Below are positions 53,963 through 64,000 of a DNA stretch of 64,000 nt, one piece after another; positions within the stretch are counted from its first letter, which is position 1, and each line of letters starts with the position of its first letter. Origin of the DNA: Chrysemys picta bellii. Its lineage: Eukaryota > Chordata > Testudines > Emydidae. A program made the translations under genes and the position numbers. Below the pieces are notes generated by a model, which ran no database searches, was not told the origin of the DNA, and was given only the letters and a program-made list of their open reading frames with translations. The stretch is from positions 60,268,081-60,332,080 of the forward strand of contig NC_088792.1 in the NCBI RefSeq assembly GCF_011386835.1, read 5' to 3'.

Positions 53963-56247
53963 ATGTTTCTCACTGCAAAAAAAATAACCCTCCGCCTCAA
54001 AATAATTCCACTCCTACTATTAATCAGCCTGTCTCTCCTTCTAGTATTTCTTTTCCTTCTAAACAGCAAAAGAGAAAAACAAGGTAATGTGCTAGTAACC
54101 TCTCCCTTGTCCACTGACAATGCTAACCTGAATTCAGTATTTGCTACAAAAACCAAAGCACTACAGGGTAATGTGCTGGTGACCTCTCCCCTTTATAATG
54201 CTAAGCCACAACTGCTTTAAAAAAAAAAAAATACTCGCTCCGCTAAAATTGCCAAAGTCCAAAAATTCCCAACTACAAAAAATATTATTAACTAACCCTA
54301 ATAAAAAAAAAAATTATACAGTGGCAAAAAAAAACCCTTGTAAAACCCATGCTTAGGAATGTAGTAGTAATTAAATTTTGGGGTTTATTCTACAGGCTGC
54401 GGCCTGTGTTTTTAAATAAGTACCTTCAGCATGTATTGCCCTCCCTAATTAAATTTTAAATAACAAATACCAAAGGCACCTTGTTGCCACTACTCCCGCC
54501 ATCTCCTCCATTACACTATTACCCCTGTAATACATTCAAATACAAACAATGCCATATATCTAATAAAACCCAATGGCCAAAGCCTTCACACATTGATAAT
54601 TTATTTAAATACTGTTTATAAAAATTATTTTTAACGTTCAAAATATCCCATATAAGCAAACAATTAAATAGAAAAAAAAAACTAATCAAAACAAATAAAA
54701 ATATATAACATCACTACAAATAAGCTTCAAAAATTTAAAATTAAAGTTTTATAATGGGGTTAATAGAATGGCCAAACAAAAAGTCTATAGTATATAAAAA
54801 AAAGTCCTTATTGTTTTGGTTACCCAAATAATAAATAATCAAACTCATACTCAAAGAGTATGTTCTGCTACTAAAAATTTTACATGTACTAAAATAATCC
54901 CAGTAACTAATAATTTAACCTGTACCATATTACAAAATACCCCTTCCTATGCTATTAATGTTAATGCCTCTCAAAAGTACCTAAAAATATTTAAACAATA
55001 AATATAATATAATGCTATCCCCCCAAAAATATACTAAAATATCAAATAACGATAATTAATGCCACATTAAAAACTGTAAAATTTACCGTGCCCCTACACA
55101 GCTTTCAAATGACTTTCATGTATCTAAATTGCTCAAAGGGGCTGCTATTTGGCTAGCACAGCAAAAAGCCCAGGTCTCCTCTAAAAAAAAAAAAAAGGCT
55201 TAGCTAACCACGTATAAAATGGTGCAAATAGTGCAGCAGCAATTTGAAATATTCTTAAGGGCCAACAACATAATAAAAAATTAAAGCAACTAAAAAAAGC
55301 CACTGGTCTTATTACTAAAGGACAGCGAACCCAAGTGCAAGCTACAGTTGGTAAATTACATGTTATTTCTGCCCTTAGTTTAATAACCCAAAAGCTGTTA
55401 ACAAAAATATTAAAAATCACTAAGGCAAAAAAAATTGCAATAAAATCTAGCATGTTCAAAAATTCAAAATTTCCTAAATGACCAACTAATGGCCATTCAA
55501 AATAATCTCAAGCAGCAAGCGTGGCCCACGGCCCTTACTAGTACTTCAAAAATGCCACCTAATTTGTGGCCATAAAAACATACTTAAAAATTTTCAAAAT
55601 AAATGTGCAAGTACTCGCAGTGCTCCTTCCAAGCATATGGGCCGATAGGAGAGGTGTAGGCTCCCACATACCAAATCCTGCCAAGCCCATAAAAAAAATG
55701 CATGTAAAATTAAATAATTCACCATAATATCTAAAAAATTTTACCATAACCGCAAAAAATCACATTATTTATTGGCCTGCAAACAAGTCCTAAAATCAAA
55801 CCGTAGGTATCAAATTCTTTTAATTGAACTACTTTAATATCTAACCAATTACAAAATTTGCGCTTACTCTTACCAAAGGTTCAAAAAATTTCTAACTTGC
55901 AGGGTCAAATCCATGTGCTTCAAAATATATATTAAATAAAAAAACATGCTTTTCATACAGCCTATAAAGTGTTTACTTTATGTACTAATTATAATGTAAT
56001 GTGCTATATAACTAAGGCAGTAAGACAACCGAAGCATATTATTACAATAAAAACACTAATGGGTGTATTGCTTTTATTTAGTCTAAAAATATGTCATTGT
56101 TGTTGTAATAAATGTAATAACAAAAATGCCTTTCATGTTCATACTAATCATGCATTATTGTTATATCCAGTTAAAATTTATAAGGCTAATTCTAATCCTC
56201 CTAAGCTAAAAACAAAAATACAAAGCTTAATGCAATTAAAATTTTAA
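53963..56247 (+). pseudogene. ERV2 env remnant
   Basis: The start frame (53963-54220) opens with a strongly hydrophobic segment (LKIIPLLLLISLSLLLVFLF) like a leader. A middle frame (54816-55001) has four N-glycosylation sites (NQT, NFT, NLT, NAS). The last frame (55969-56247) has NYNVMCYITKAVRQP, a hydrophobic membrane stretch and a Cys cluster, then stops just before the LTR. The three pieces are in different phases and separated by many stops. The tail parallels that of ERV1. No functional protein is possible. Confidence 0.6.
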
Positions 56248-56273
56248 AAATGTTAGTTATGCTAAAAAAAGCA

Positions 56274-56285
56274 CAAAAGGGGGAG
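56274..56285 (+). promoter_or_regulatory. ERV2 polypurine tract
   Basis: 'aaaaggggggag' lies directly before the right LTR, where plus-strand DNA synthesis would start. Confidence 0.7.
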
Positions 56286-56692
56286 TATAAAAGCAAAAAA
56301 AAAAAAGGGGTAAGTATCAAAACCAAAGCAAATATTAAGCTAAGTCTTAGCCTAATATCGCAGAACCTATAAAAGCAAAGCTCACGTCAAAAGAAAATAA
56401 AAACAGCAAAATAATCAATGTAACCCAGCCTTAAAATAGCAATGTTTAAAAACAAAAATACAAAATACAAAAATAAGCAAAACATAACATTAGCAAACTA
56501 CAAATGTTTTTAATTAATACATGCCACTAAAATGTATAAATGCTTGTGTAATATTGCTTGTACTTTAAAAAAACTAAAACAAAAATGCTCTCTGTCAGCT
56601 ACGTTCTTCCTTTACAATTGCATGTCCTAAATAAGGCTGTCTCTAATTTTATTGCTTCCAACCTAAAAATAAAGTTTGTTTCTTCCACAACA
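56286..56692 (+). repeat. ERV2 right LTR (407 bp), G-to-A rich
   Basis: Aligns with the left LTR along its length and starts TATAAAAGC where the left has TGTAAAAGC, so even the LTR terminus has changed from G to A. The hand-count of left-G/right-A sites is about 19, against about 4 the other way. Confidence 0.88.
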
Positions 56693-57227
56693 GTTAAATA
56701 CTGAAGCTGTATTTATAAGCTTATGTCCGTTCTAGTTACCAATGCATTTATTTCAGTCCACTACTATCAGTTCTGTTCAACTTTTAAATAATTGTGGTCA
56801 TCTTTTAATTATAAAGGAGGTTTAAAAAAATAATGCAATTTGCTTTGACTTTCCCTGGTCTTCTACCAAGTGATAAGTGGGGCCCTTATATCTCACTGGG
56901 TTACTGCAGGAATTATTTGCCAATTCTTCCCTTTCTACTTCTCTCACTTTCCCTTTGCTTCCCTGTTTTTTATTTTTTAAAGTTGCTTATTAACATAACA
57001 GCTGGTCAAAAAATTTCAGGTAGAACATTTTCCCATCATAAAATGCCATTTCATCAAAATCTAAACTTTCTGTGGGACTGTGTCAACCTTGACAACATTT
57101 TATTTTGCGGGGAAAAGCATTTTGATAATGCTGAACAACGTGTATTTACAATGCTTAGCACAATATGGCTCCAGTCCTGGCTGGGGCATCTACACACAAA
57201 AAGAGCAGAACCTCTGTTTTACAAACT
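56693..57227. other. No gene seen
   Basis: AT-rich. A 135-codon plus-strand frame (56833-57240) has no recognisable domain and reads like chance. Confidence 0.4.
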
Positions 57228-57550
57228 AATTGGGGACTGAGGAGTTCATAACATTGAAAAGTTCATAAAATTGAATATCTCGAACTGACAGTAGGTACAG
57301 TGTGAGTTGCAGCATGGTGCACTGCATCACTTTCTTCTTGTCCTTCAAACCACAGCAAAACATTTTCCAACACACTGAAGAAGGCCTCAAAATGTGAAGG
57401 GATGTCAACTTGTTCTTCATCGGATCACATTCATGCTGTGATTTTCTACTTCCTCCCCCCAGTCGGGGGGGGGGGAGGGGGGAAGAAATGATTCCTGTAA
57501 CTGGTTGTTTGTCAGATTGGTGGTCATAAAATCAAGGTTCTACTATAATA
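57228..57550 (-). mobile_element. Tigger-like (pogo) DNA transposon remnant
   Basis: On the minus strand a phase reads SHFEAFFSVLENVLLWFEGQ, shaped like the C-terminal region of Tigger transposases. It is followed by the non-coding end 'gttcgagatattcaattttatg'. The plus-strand right part 'cataaaatcaaggttctact' fits a Tigger terminus. Frame changes and a long G run break it. Confidence 0.5.
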
Positions 57551-57734
57551 GTAAAATGGCCTAATTTTCTGATGTGCTAAGCACCCAACAACTCCTCGAG
57601 ATTTCAAATAAGAGTTGTAGGTGCTTAGCATCTTCAAACTTTTGGTCAAGACTTTCCTATTTAATTCTGCTTATATTATTATATGGCATTCATTGCTATG
57701 GTATCTGAGTTTAACCATGAGCACAACTAAACCT

Positions 57735-57835
57735 ATGGCCAGGTCTACTCTTGAAAAGTCTTTGCCTGTAAAGCTATACCAGTATACTACACCGGCAAAA
57801 CGCTCCTAGTGCGGATGCAGGAGTTGTTCCTGTTC
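57735..57835. repeat. Short MITE fragment
   Basis: Begins 'ggccaggtctactcttgaaaa' and includes 'ctataccagtatactacacc', resembling one end of a Harbinger-like turtle MITE. No partner end is found. Confidence 0.3.
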
Positions 57836-58849
57836 CCACTGAAATGACAAAAATTCCATTGACTCCATGGGATTAACACAGTTTGGGGCTTGGGACAATC
57901 ATGTATTTGTGCTTCTCACCTTTTCCCCCCTGCTAATCTACAGACACAGACATCTGAGCTATGGAAGCCAAGGAGTTAATAAACTCTTGGGAAGAATCAG
58001 TCCCTGTCGCAATGTGTTTTGTACAATGCCTAGCTTAAAAAAATAATGTAATTGTAATGAGAGTGTGGGGCCCTAGAAATAAACAGACTGGAGGTGTAGG
58101 GTTTTGAGCAATATTGAAGTCCAGATGGAAAGTAAAAGGTAGTGGTGGGGGAGGTGAAGAAAGCGATGGGAAACGTTGCCTTTTCTTTCAAAGGCAATTG
58201 TATCATTTTACCCTGAACCTTGGGGCGGGGGGGGAGGGGGGAGGAATGAAAAGAGGAATCATCACCCAGGGTCCAGGCCTGAACATCTTAATCAGGCAAA
58301 ACTACCACTGGTTTCCCTGACTTTCCAAAAACCTTGGGCACTCAGATTCCAGCATGATGAGGATGATATCAGCACCCAGATGGATGGGAAGATAATTATG
58401 GGATTTTGTTTTTGCACAGTGGAAAGGGGTGGGGAGCCACAGGGTACTGTAAGGTCTGCATAAGTTTTCCCATAGTAACTGATAGACGTCCCTACAAGTG
58501 TGGTGAAGAATCTGAGCTTTGGGATGTTTTTTTGAATCAACTCTCTGAACTTTTTAGGAGACATTTAAACTCATTTAAGCAGGAAAGAACCACAATTGGA
58601 GGCTTTAGTCCTTTTATCCATTTCTGGTCAACACAGCGGAATGTCCTCACCAGAAATGGTTTTCTTCTTTTGGGCGGGGGGTAACTGTGGGGAAGGAATC
58701 ACTGATAGGAGATGTGGAAATGGGGCCCCAGAGCATTACCTTGAAACCTGATCCTGCGGTACGTGGAGGAAGGGAAACAAGGTAGCTGAAAACTGGGCGG
58801 CGGGAAGCAGCCTGCTGTTTATAAGGGGCAGGGTAACGCGGGCACTGAG
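57836..58849. other. No gene seen
   Basis: Mixed composition with a G run at about 58221. The frames overlap each other in several phases and show no domain. Confidence 0.45.
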
Positions 58850-59440
58850 GTTTAGGAAGAGCAGCGTCTGGGACACACCACACCCGGGACTCTGCCTTGG
58901 TTAGGGAGTGAAGGCAGGTGTGGGCACTGCGCAGTCACAGCCGCTCTGGGAGCAGCGGGCAGGTGAGGCTCAGAACCGCTGGGACGGGGCCAGTCTCCTG
59001 CTGCGGAATCTCTCCCATCCCCCGAGACAGGTTTTACCGAGCTGCCCCCACAGTCACACCCCCCGCCCCGGGCAGGAGCCGCCTGGGGTCGGCCCAGGGC
59101 TGAGCGATGGGGAAGCTCCAGCCGCTCTGGCGCCAGCGGCGTGTCCGAGCAAAGCCCCCGCCCAGCCGCTCCGCGCTCCTCGCTCTCCTCCCACGGGGGC
59201 TCAGCGGCGCTCCCCGGCCGCCGCACGCGGGCAGCGGGGCACCTTCCCCGGCAGGAGCGGGGCCGCGTCTCTGGGGGCTGCGCGCTCCATGGCCAATGGC
59301 AGCTCGGAGTGACACGCACCAAGGGAGCCCTGGCCGCTGGGACTGAAAGCAAAGGGATCGTGGCCACTGCGGGGGGCGGAGGTGAAAGTCACCGGGTCCG
59401 AGCCTATCCGGGACGAGACAGGTGTAGTGTATTAAACTGC
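58850..59440. promoter_or_regulatory. CpG island, possible promoter
   Basis: GC-rich and dense in CpG, with GC boxes (gggcgg, ccccgcccc), in otherwise AT-rich DNA. CpG retention suggests an unmethylated region, usually a promoter. The overlapping frames in all phases are a composition effect. The transcribed gene and direction cannot be told; the candidate exon at 47359-47461 lies on the minus strand downstream. Confidence 0.5.
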
Positions 59441-59506
59441 TCTGGGTAGGACTGTGCTACTGGTAGCAGTTACCGATAGGAAATGGATTATAAGAAACTG
59501 CTATTG

Positions 59507-59903
59507 GCTTTTTGGTTGTCCCAAGCAAAAAAAAAAAAAAAAATGCGGCGCGGCAGAAGCGCAGGTGCAGACGTGCCCTGGCTAGCGGGGGCGGGGACGA
59601 GAAAAGGGGGGGCGGCCAGGGCTTCAGCGGGGCGCTACCACGCGGCCCCGACCGGTGTGCTGCCTGCCGGGAGGCTCCGCGCCGCTCCGGTAGTCTGGGA
59701 GGGAAGGACGCGGACTGCCGGGCTTGCTGCAGGGCGCTCTCGTCCTCCTCGCCGCCGTCCTCTACAGGGCCACCAGAGCGGCGCAACAAACATACAAACA
59801 AGAAGCGGCCGTGCTGCCCTAGGATTGGGCGGAATGCCGCCTCCAACAATCTGCCGCCCCAAGCACCAGCTTGCTCGGCTGGTGCCTGGAGCCGGACCTG
59901 GGT
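59507..59903 (-). mobile_element. GC-rich insert between perfect 25-bp direct repeats
   Basis: The 25-bp sequence beginning AATGGATTATAAG and ending CTGCTATTG occurs exactly at 59482-59506 and 59904-59928. The insert, read on the minus strand, starts 'ggtccggctccaggcaccag' and ends near an A/T run (17 bases) and 'gcttgggacaaccaaaaagcc'. I recognise its opening as a dispersed turtle repeat. The long direct repeat suggests target-primed or template-switch insertion rather than a cut-and-paste transposon. Confidence 0.65.
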
Positions 59904-59928
59904 AATGGATTATAAGAAACTGCTATTG

Positions 59929-60127
59929 TAGTAAACTGCTACCTGATGTAGCAAATGCCTACAGCTTGCAAATCCATATACCAGGTTGTTATGTAACATG
60001 CACATGGATTTTAACCCTTCACAAACCACAAACAAACGGTTGTGGAATCAAAGGGGATGGATTCTGACTTCTGTTTACTTGTTTGGTTTTACCTAAAGCA
60101 GTTTTTCTTCAACAACTGAGTGAGCAC
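59929..60127. other. Short spacer, no gene seen
   Basis: AT-rich, no feature recognised. Confidence 0.4.
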
Positions 60128-61169
60128 TAGGGTTACCATATTTCAACAAGCAAAAAAGAGGATGGGAGGAGCCATGCCCTAGCCCCGCCCCCATCCTGCC
60201 CTAGCCCTGCCCCTGCCCCTCCCACTTCCCCCCCTCAGAACCACCAACCCTCCTCCTGCTCCTTGTCCCCTGACTGCCCCCTCCTGGGACCCCTGCCCCT
60301 AACTGCCCCCCAGGACTCCACCGCCTACCTAAGCCTCCCTGCTTCTTGTCCCCTGACTGCCCCCTCCTGAGACCCTCCCCCCATCCTAACTGGCCCCCTA
60401 GGACTCTACCCCCTACCTGTACGCTGACTGCCCCAACCCTTATCCACCCCCCACCCCCAGACAGAGCCCTGGGACTCCCATGCCCCATCCAACTACTCTC
60501 CACCCCCTGACAGCCCCCCCAGAACTCCCAACCCATCTAAACCCCTCTGCTCCCTGTCCCCTGACTGCTCCGCTCCCTCTCCCCACTCCTGCCCCTTGAC
60601 AGCCCCGCTCCCAGAACTTCCAACCCCCCTCCCGCTCCTTGTCCCCTGACTGCCCCTCCTAAGACCCCCCACAACTGCCCCGCAGGACCCTATCCCCTAC
60701 CTGTACCCTGACTGCCCAAAACCTTATCCAAGCCCCCCCCCCGAACTCCCGACCCCCAGTCTCTTGACTGCCCCATTCAAAACCTCCCTGCCCCTTCTCC
60801 GACCCCCTGGCCTCCTTATTGTTGGCCTTCGCCTAACGTCTCTGTAAGCTTGCTCAGGAAGGTCCTGGCAGGCTGGGCAGCAGTGGAGGAGGAGCGGGGG
60901 AGGAGTTCCAGACTGCCGGAGGCGATCTGTGAATGCAGGGAGGGAGGGAGTGCTCTCAGCTGCAGGGGAGAGGAGAGGGAAGTGGAGGAGGGGCTTTCTC
61001 TGGCTGTCGGAGCCCCATGTAAGTGGCACCATCCGGCCGGCTGCCCTGTTAGCCCCGCGCGCTCTGCGGGGTGGGGGGGAATCTGGACATTTACAGATTC
61101 CCCCCGGACGCTATTTTTAGCTCAAAAAGCCGGACATGTCCGGGGGAATCCAGACAAATGGTAACCCTA
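60128..61169. mobile_element. hAT-like element, about 1040 bp, with C-rich tandem interior
   Basis: The ends TAGGGTTACCATATTT and ACAAATGGTAACCCTA form an inverted repeat. No clear 8-bp duplication is seen. 60180-60830 is a degenerate tandem array of 'ctgactgccccctcctg'-type units. The right third is GC-rich. Open frames here come from the array. Confidence 0.65.
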
Positions 61170-61194
61170 TTTTGTAAAAAGATGCTACTTCCCT

Positions 61195-61720
61195 CATAGG
61201 TCATGTTTTCTAGACCTTATTTTTTTCCCCCTTCTCTGGACTCTCTCCAATTTTTACTACAGTTGAGACCTAATCAGCTCAGAGTAGAGTGGATATCCCA
61301 GAATGATAGTCTGTTTTTTGGAATACATCCCTTTTCACAGTACTCATATCCAGCTTGTGGTCCACTATGACCCCCAGACCCCTTTCCGCAGTCGTCCTTC
61401 CTAGGAAGTCATTTCCCATTTAGTATGTGTGCAGCTTGTTATCATTCACCAACTTTATACTTGTACTCTCTATGCCATTATCTCAATCACTGATTCAGAT
61501 TTTGAATAGAAACTTATCCAGAACTGATCCTTAGAGAGACCCATTTGTTATGCCCTTTCAGCCTGACTCAGCCCTTTCAGCCTGTGAATCACTGATAACT
61601 ACTGTCGGAACTGTTTTCCAACTAGTTTTGCACTCATCTTATTTTAGCTCCATCTAGGTTGCATTTCCATCGTTTGTTTATGAGACGGTCATGGGAGACC
61701 TGTAACACTGCAATCTGATG
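61195..61720 (-). mobile_element. Old CR1 LINE fragment
   Basis: Reads in reverse as decayed CR1 ORF2. Landmarks are 'tctggactctctccaattttt', 'catatccagcttgtggtccac', 'cagacccctttccgcagtcg' and 'tgtgaatcactgataactac'. Stops and indels throughout. Confidence 0.8.
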
Positions 61721-61920
61721 AAGCTAATTCCTACAGATAGCAGTTTCTCACACCATAGGTACGTGAGACTGCTCTCTGTAGCAGTTAGCTACATCCGATG
61801 GCCTTTGTATAGCACTATCATTGAGAGGTTCCTATTGCACACAGTTGCTGGGGTAATCTTTATGTGTTTGTGCATTCCTTCAATAAGCCATTAACATTGT
61901 CTGGCCTCATCTAACAGAGC

Positions 61921-64000
61921 ATATGAACATAAGAATGGCCGTACTGGGTCAGACCAAAGGTCCATCCAGCCCAGTATCCTGTCTACTGACAGTGGCCAAT
62001 GCCAGGTGCCCCAGAGGGAGTGAACCTAACAGGTAATGATCAAGTGATATCTCTCGTGACGTCCATCATCACCCTCTGACAAACAGAGGCTAGGGACACC
62101 ATTCCTTACCCATCCTGGCTAATAGCCATTAATGGACTTAACCTCCATGAATTTATCCAGTTCTCTTTTAAAGTCTGTTACAGTCCTAGCCTTCACAACC
62201 TCCTCAAGCAAGGAGTTCCACAAGTTGACTGTGCACTGTGTGAAGAAGAACTTCCTTTTATTTGTTTTAAACCTGCTGCCCATTAATTTCATTTGGTGGC
62301 CCCTAGTTCTTATATTATGGGAACAATTAAATAACTTTTCCTTATTCACTTTCTCCACATCATTCATGATTTTATATACCTCTATCATATCCCCCCCCTT
62401 AGTCTCCTCTTTTCCAAGCTGCAAAGTCCTAGCCTCTTTAATCTCTCCTCATATGGGACCCGTTCCAAACCCCTAATCATTTTAGTTGCCCTTCTCTGAA
62501 CCTTTTCTAATGACAGTATATCTTTTTTGAGATGAGGAGACCACATCTGTACGCAGTATTCAAGATGTGGGCGTACCATGGATTTATACAAGGGCAATGA
62601 AATATTCTCCATCTTATGCTCTATCCCCTTTTGAATGATTCCTAACATCCTGTTTGCTTTTTTGACTGAAGCTGCACACTGCGTGGCCGTCTTCAGAGAA
62701 CTATCCACAATGACTCAAAGACCTTTTCCTGATTAGTTGTAGCTAAATTAGCCCCCACCATATTGTATGTATAGTTGGGATTATTTTTCCCAGTGTGCAT
62801 TACTTTACTTTTATCCACATTAAATTTCATTTGCCATTTTGTTGCCCAATCACTTAATTTTGTGAGATCTTTTTGAAGTTCTTCAGTCTGCTTTGGTCTT
62901 AACTATCTTGAGCAGTTTAGTATCATCTGCAAACTTTGCCACCTCACTTTTTACCCCTTTCTCCAGATCATTTATGAATAAGTTTAATAGGATTGGTCCT
63001 AGGACTGACCCTTGGGGAACACCATTAGTTAACCCTCTCCATTCTGAAAATTTATCATTTATTCCTACCCTTTGTTCCCTATCTTTTAACTAGTTCTCAA
63101 TCCTTGAAAGGATCTTCCCTCTTATCCCATGACAACTTAATTTACATAAGAGCCTTTGGTGAGGGACCTTGTCAAAGGCTTTCTGGAAATCTAAGTACAC
63201 TATGTCCACTGGATCCCCCTTGTCCACATGTTTGCTGACCCCTTCAAAGAACTCTAATAGATTAGTAAGTCACAATTTCCCTTTACAGAAACCATGTTGA
63301 CTTTTTCCCAACAATTTATGTTCTTCTATGTGTCTGATAATTTTATTCTTTACGATTGTTTCAACTAATTTGCCCGGTACTGATGTTAGACTTACCGGTC
63401 TGTAATAGCCAGGATCACCTCTTTTTAAATATTGGCGTTACATTAGCTATCTTCCAGTCATTGGGGACAGAAGCTGATTTAAAGGACAGGTTACAAACCA
63501 TAGTTAGTAGTTCTGCAATTTCAGATTTGAGTTCTTTCAGAACTCTTGGGTCAATGTCATCTGGTCCTAGTGACTTGTTATTGTTAAGTTTATCAATTAA
63601 TTCCAAAACCTCCTCTAGTGACACGTCAATCTGTGACAATTCCTCAGATCTGTCACCTACAAAAGCCGGCTCAGGTTTGGGAATCTCTCTAACATCCTCA
63701 GCTGTGAAGACTGAAGCAAAGAATATGTTTAGTTTCTCTGCAATGACTTCATTGTCTTTAAGTGCTCCTTTTGTATCTCGATCGTCCAGGGGCCCCATTG
63801 ATGGTTTAGCAGTCTTACTGCTTCTGATGTACTTAAAACATTTTGTTATTACCTTTTGAGTTTTTGGCTAGCTGTTCTTCAAACTCCTTTTTGGCTTTTC
63901 TTATTACATTTTTACACTTAATTTGGCAGTGTTTATGCTCCTTTCTATTTACCTCACTAGAACTGACTTCCACTTTTTAAAAGATGCTTTTTTATCTCAC
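61921..64000 (-). mobile_element. CR1-group LINE (second subfamily), decayed, runs off the window
   Basis: The 3' end reads in reverse as GACCCAGTACGGCCATTCTT then ATGTTCATATG, a different 3' end from the 4543 copy. Upstream come ORF2 pieces: [19 protein letters not shown] with VRPHLEYC (62385-62708), a C-terminal piece (62119-62424), the RT region with [14 protein letters not shown] sequence near 63010, and GPDDIDPRVLKELKSEIAEL (63415-63798). Frames are long but offset by indels, so it is a moderately old copy. Confidence 0.88.

Larger units (their letters stand above)
52617..56692 (+). mobile_element. Endogenous retrovirus ERV2: two LTRs, env remnant, gag/pol largely missing
   Basis: LTRs at 52617-53037 and 56286-56692 enclose a normal-composition leader (to about 53440). 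Then come about 500 bp of A- and C-run-rich sequence and a broken env (53963-56247). There is no room for gag and pol, so they are deleted. A primer site and a polypurine tract are recognisable. The sequence from about 53440 to the right LTR is exceptionally A-rich. No clear target duplication is visible. Confidence 0.85.

Noticed and set aside
55181..55747. Hydrophobic minus-strand frames
   Set aside because: They are the reverse of A-rich ERV2 env sequence, which yields Phe/Leu/Ile-rich shadows.
56833..57240. 135-codon plus-strand frame
   Set aside because: No recognisable domain and no splice or conservation support; its end overlaps the Tigger remnant.
58908..59905. Arg/Pro/Gly-rich frames of 60-170 codons on both strands
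   Set aside because: Composition effect of a CpG island and a GC-rich insert; no start, splice or domain support.

Overview
The window is repeat-rich vertebrate DNA. The mix of elements points to a turtle, probably a cryptodire: CR1 LINEs with intact or decayed ORF2, a tRNA-derived SINE with a CR1-like tail, Penelope-like fragments, a DIRS1-like retrotransposon, hAT and Harbinger DNA transposons, endogenous retroviruses (ERVs), and old MIR SINEs shared across amniotes. The species call is an inference from repeat families. I recognise no complete host gene. The only host-gene hints are one well-formed candidate exon (47359-47461, minus), one decayed exon-like stretch (48474-48918, minus) and a CpG island (58850-59440).

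Layout. 1-19065 is a tandem duplication: copy 1 (1 to about 13500) and copy 2 (about 14281-19065) share a colinear backbone. Copy 1 has been split by a Penelope fragment, a 1.28 kb hAT with an 8-bp target duplication, a CR1 with an intact 949-residue ORF2, and a 5.5 kb DIRS1-like element. Copy 2 has been split by a 74-bp Penelope piece and a short two-LTR element that keeps only a zinc-knuckle gag frame. Each copy supplies the empty site for the other's insertions. 19200-29606 is a decayed ERV (ERV1: gag start, integrase tail, Env tail, 3' LTR) into which Harbinger A (21722-26561) inserted. 30085-34540 holds a folded Penelope piece into which Harbinger B inserted in the opposite orientation. 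34812-46968 is mostly old CR1, SINE, MIR and hAT/MITE debris. 52617-56692 is a second ERV (ERV2) with two LTRs, a tRNA-His-like primer site and a broken env; its right LTR shows a marked G-to-A bias. 57228-64000 holds a Tigger remnant, the CpG island, a GC-rich insert between 25-bp direct repeats, a hAT-like element and CR1 fragments that run off the window.

How the genes work together. The most coherent unit is the Harbinger family. Each copy carries a DDE transposase facing a two-exon Myb/SANT-like DNA-binding gene, the usual Harbinger pair. Inside the intron of the Myb-like gene, on the opposite strand, both copies also carry an uninterrupted 96-codon frame that resembles a BEN-type domain. 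Its differences between copies are conservative or synonymous, while nearby non-coding frames diverge freely. A third, antisense-nested gene in a Harbinger transposon is the best candidate here for something undescribed. The subterminal ends of both copies are studded with a GTCGAA/TTCGAC motif, including a long perfect palindrome, a plausible binding site for the encoded proteins.
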